From NCBI RefSeq assembly GCF_024679095.1, contig NC_066534.1:18274663-18338662 (forward strand): a DNA stretch of 64,000 nt, given 5' to 3'. This DNA is from Eriocheir sinensis. Lineage: Eukaryota > Arthropoda > Malacostraca > Decapoda > Varunidae. Every line of letters starts with the position of its first letter. Position 1 is the first letter of the stretch. Below the pieces are notes generated by a model. That model saw only the letters and a list, made by a program, of their open reading frames with translations. It had not been told where the DNA came from and did no database searches. The position numbers were made by a program, and so were the translations under genes. Below are positions 39,703 to 64,000 of this stretch, in pieces.

Positions 39703-41473
39703 GTTACTTCATCTACAATGAGTATATGAAAGATTTGTAAGAAGGTTCATAGGACAAATATAATAAAAAAATCTTTTATTAACAGTAAACTTACTTAGTT
39801 CATGATAAAATTACAGATAAAATTTGCTTAATTTATATTTAATTCAATGGCTCAAGCGACATCACTGACTGTAACAAGAAAAAGTTATTGCTGTCAACGT
39901 GGCATTCTGCTCCTCAAACAAAGCATCTTTGAAGTCTGTTTCCCTAGCTGGTCATAAAAAGTGTTCAGATGATCCTTGTGTCCATCATGTGTCGGGCATC
40001 ACAGCAGAACCTCATCGCAGGGACTCCAGGGAGACATTGGCTGATGAGTCCTTATTTGATCACTGGTAAATGCTGACTACATCATATCTGGTCCTTTAGT
40101 CAAGAGTTAGTTTCATGACAGTGTAGTTCTGCTGTAATGTTTTTTTATTTTTTTTATTTTCATGAAGTGTCAAGTTTTCAAAATATTTACTTTCTATAAA
40201 ATACTGTTGCAGTACACCATCAAAATCAACCTGATTTATACACAGAGGCAATGAAGTAAAGCAAAATGCAGCATCGGCTCCACCGCTGGTATTCAACTAT
40301 GAATACTGAGAATCCTTTAGTGTAGCAGGAGTTATTACACATAGTGAGAAAAGACTTACTGTAATTTATACATTATCAGTTAAATGATCTCTACAGAAAT
40401 GTTCCCTAAGGACTGTAAAGAGCTAATTTCTACTTACATATGTATACAGATTTAACACTTACCAAAAATAGCATGTGTTACTCTCAGCTAGAATCATTAT
40501 GACTCAAATGCATTACCATTTCTCCCACATGAACAAGAAACATCCTATAACATTACACAGAAATGATAATTGTGCTGCAGTAAAGAGATGTTTTGAGTGA
40601 AGAAAGTGCATTTGCAATGCAGGGACAATTATCCTGAGCCATGAAGAATTCACTTACAAAATAACATAAAACATTTTACTATATTAAGAGAATATCTGAC
40701 CCTTTCATTAAAAGAGCAGAACATTGTACTAAAAGGGGATGACCAGCCCTGGCCGGCCACACCCCTGGAGAGCTTCCTCCCACCCACCATCAGCGTCCCT
40801 CAGGCCACACTGAACACCTCACCACCTCATCACTGGGGACTGATTGCTGTCCTCAACACCTCAGCCTCCAGCATCCCTCAAGAAAGCTCTAGGCATCACC
40901 TATTAACTGTGCTCCTGTCATTATTATTCTACTAGTAATTATGGGGCGGGAGGCTAAAACAAAATATAAAATAAGACGCTATGGAATATAACAGGTCACT
41001 TAGCATGTTCACTTCCCACAGCCTTTGGAGGTGTCCTCTAGCTAGGCAGACACCTGCACGTCAGTGTACACTAACAACCCACAAGACTCAAATGACTTAC
41101 AAGTATTGAACAAAATCTCAGATCCCAGGAACGTTCTGCCTATAATATATAATTTTTTTATTATATCTGTACACTTTGATTTTTCAGAAATAAAATTTTC
41201 AAATAAGGAGCCTAAATATATTCCTCATCAGTAAAACAAAACCTATCCTTTAAACAAATTCTGAATATCTCTTTTCCTTAAAAAATATGACCGACATTTT
41301 AAGTCTGGTTCACGAGATAAAAGTTTCTATGGATAAAACTCTTAAACATTTCTAAAAACCTTTGACTACACAGGTACATCTATGGCCGTGCGGCTTCCTT
41401 AGGATGAAGTACACTATCTGGTGGCTACCCTCACTGGTGAAAGTTTGGATATAAATTAAAGAGATTATTGATA
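39703..41473. other. Intergenic DNA and probable KAT7 3' UTR
   Basis: This is AT-rich sequence downstream of the KAT7 stop on the minus strand. Candidate minus-strand AATAAA signals are present, for example where the plus strand reads TTTATT near 41157. No gene is recognised. Confidence 0.5.
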
Positions 41474-58335
<16,862 letters not shown>

Positions 58336-58463
58336 CGTTCAGGCGGCCACACCTAAAAAAAGGCTTCCAGGTCCTGCCCTCCCCGCCTGTTGGCCATCCT
58401 GCAGCTGCTGTGTGGCTCGCTTACTCCCCGAGACGCTCAGCTCAGGCTTCTCGCTGCAATGTT

Positions 58464-58772
58464 TTACTGATATTTCACTCCCATATTTTAATGATATTTC
58501 AACCCCAACATATTTCACCCCGATGATATTTCACCCCTATGATATTTCACTCCCATGATATTTCACCCCAATGCACCCCCATGATATTTCGCCCCTATGA
58601 TATTTCACCCCCATGATATTTCACCCCTATGATATTTCGGACAATTTACCGTTTCACCCCTATGATATTTCACCCCCATGATGTTTCACCTCAATGATAT
58701 TTCACCCTGACATTTTACTGATATTTCGATCACCTCCATATTTTACCGATGCATTTCACCCCATATTTTACT
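58464..58772. repeat. Minisatellite of ATGATATTTCACCCC units upstream of KAT7
   Basis: A 15-17 bp unit (ATGATATTTCACCCCT) repeats about 15 times with base changes such as ACTCCC and GCCCCT. It lies directly upstream of KAT7 exon 1, in the shared KAT7-MCM5 intergenic region. Confidence 0.93.
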
Positions 58773-59700
58773 AATTCCCCTAGTACTTCCTCTGTTCCCC
58801 CTGCTTTTCCATTTATATTTTTTTTATGCTTGTTCAACATCCTTCAGTTCATTGTAACACCTTCCATTAAGTACTTCTCTTATTAACAGCGCCTACTTTC
58901 AAAGGGATTGTATAAATTGCTTTCCCCATACTGTAAACAATAGAAGGTTCCAATAAGGGTACATAACAGTCTTCTGAATACGGATTTCTTCTGTATTATA
59001 AGGTTATAGGCAACCATGATGACCATATTCACATGTTTTCGTTAATATTATAGGATTTTTCATTACATCTAGGTCCTCTGACACGCCAGAATCTAACTAT
59101 GTACACGCTAACCCATATAATATAACCGTGTTTTTTTCTTGCTCACAGATTACAAACTATTGATTTATCAGCTCAAATATGAATGCATTAACCCATATAA
59201 TGTAACTGTATAATGTATGGTGTATAATGTATCTATAATGTGACTATGATTGTATATTCTATAATGCAACTATATTTGAATGATTTATAATGTAACTGTA
59301 CGGTATAACTATGTGAAGTAACTGTATAATGTAACTGTATTTTCTTGTTCATATATTATCAATCAATTAGTTGAAATATGTATAAATAAAAATACCCTAA
59401 CCCATGCATATATAACTTGAAATATTTGATTATCTCTCCCTTTTAATACTGGGAAATATGCTATTGGTTCTGGGGAGGGCAAATAAAACATGGAAAGCAA
59501 CAAAAAGCCCACAAATAAAACAGAAAACGCTAAGTCCGTGTAAGCAATATAAAGTGAAGTACAGAACAAAAAAGAGTATATAAGTGTACGCAGTGATGTA
59601 ACTTAGAGTGCGTAGTGTAGTATCTAAGTGTAAAGAAATACCAAGGAGGACATAAGAAGCGATATAAAGAGAAACAGAAAAAAAGAAAGAAGAAGAAGAA
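58773..59700. other. AT-rich KAT7-MCM5 spacer with a TATAATGTAACTGTA repeat
   Basis: Positions 59110-59345 hold a loose repeat of TATAATGTAACTGTA words. The rest is AT-rich unique DNA, with an (AAG)n run at 59685-59710. No gene is seen. Confidence 0.6.
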
Positions 59701-59731
59701 GAAGAAGGAGGAGGCAGACGAAAATGACAGC

Positions 59732-59743
59732 TTTTGGCGGGAA
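59732..59743 (+). promoter_or_regulatory. E2F site 1 upstream of MCM5
   Basis: TTTTGGCGGGAA is a perfect E2F consensus, 302 bp upstream of the MCM5 ATG. MCM genes are classical E2F targets. Confidence 0.7.
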
Positions 59744-59755
59744 GGTTTTGGCCAA

Positions 59756-59776
59756 CGTTGCCAGATTGTCGTACTC
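59756..59776 (+). repeat. Inverted repeat, left arm
   Basis: CGTTGCCAGATTGTCGTACTC (21 bases) is the reverse complement of 59923-59943 with one mismatch. The arms are separated by 146 bp. Confidence 0.88.
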
Positions 59777-59922
59777 AGTTGCTCATATATCCCGATTTCC
59801 ATCCCAAAAACTATTTCTTGGGCCACAATAACGATATTTATTTGTAGTTACTGTTGAAATGGATTATTATTCTTGTTTCCTGTTGATATGAATGGGGGAG
59901 AAGCTGGTAAATGTGATGCTCC

Positions 59923-59943
59923 GAGTACGATAATCTGGCAACG
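59923..59943 (-). repeat. Inverted repeat, right arm
   Basis: This arm pairs with 59756-59776 with one mismatch. It ends 8 bp before E2F site 2. Confidence 0.88.
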
Positions 59944-59950
59944 CTGTAAC

Positions 59951-59962
59951 TTTTGGCGCGAA
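59951..59962 (+). promoter_or_regulatory. E2F site 2 upstream of MCM5
   Basis: TTTTGGCGCGAA is a perfect E2F consensus, 83 bp upstream of the MCM5 ATG and probably near the transcription start. Confidence 0.72.
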
Positions 59963-60044
59963 GGTGAGCACAGAGAAGCACAAGAGGAGACCGCGACGAG
60001 GAGCTCCCTGTTATTTTTGGCGTTGTTTCGTTATTTCTGGCATC

Positions 60045-64000
<3,956 letters not shown>

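Overview
The window looks like nuclear DNA of an arthropod, most likely a decapod crustacean. Genes have spliceosomal introns and metazoan orthology. Dinucleotide and trinucleotide microsatellites are extremely dense, short TTAGG runs occur, and there are relics of non-LTR retrotransposons, TTAA-bounded elements and a pogo/Tigger-like transposon. The decapod assignment is an inference; no ribosomal or mitochondrial marker is present.

Layout. Positions 1-30 kb contain no protein gene I can recognise. They hold polypyrimidine DNA, (CT)n, (GT)n, (CA)n and trinucleotide tracts, and a series of minisatellites: a 165-bp purine array at 2.0-3.5 kb broken by a retrotransposon, a decayed array at 4.4-7.05 kb, a 160-bp array at 7.1-7.76 kb, a 300-bp duplication at 7.8-8.4 kb, a strict 70-bp array at 8.4-9.48 kb and a 72-bp array at 18.9-19.6 kb. 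A GC/CpG-rich block lies at 22.0-24.65 kb. Positions 30-33.9 kb carry a retroelement 3' end, another 72-bp array and a duplicated gene tail.

The gene-bearing half has four genes. On the minus strand are POLI (DNA polymerase iota, one uninterrupted frame, 33893-36262), RRP36 (18S rRNA processing factor, one uninterrupted frame, 37378-38325) and KAT7/HBO1 (chameau-type MYST histone acetyltransferase, 41474-58335). I resolved KAT7 into 16 coding exons that keep frame throughout and give 864 residues. On the plus strand is MCM5 (replicative helicase subunit), with eight exons from 60045 to the window edge; the 3' part is missing.

How they fit together. KAT7 and MCM5 are head-to-head with start codons 1.7 kb apart. 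In other animals HBO1 supports MCM2-7 loading at origins, so the pair is functionally linked. MCM5 has two perfect E2F-type sites just upstream, beside the arms of an inverted repeat. RRP36 has an E2F-type site upstream. POLI serves translesion synthesis. This is a small cluster of replication and cell-growth genes next to a very large repeat field. I saw no tRNA, rRNA, CRISPR or bacterial feature.
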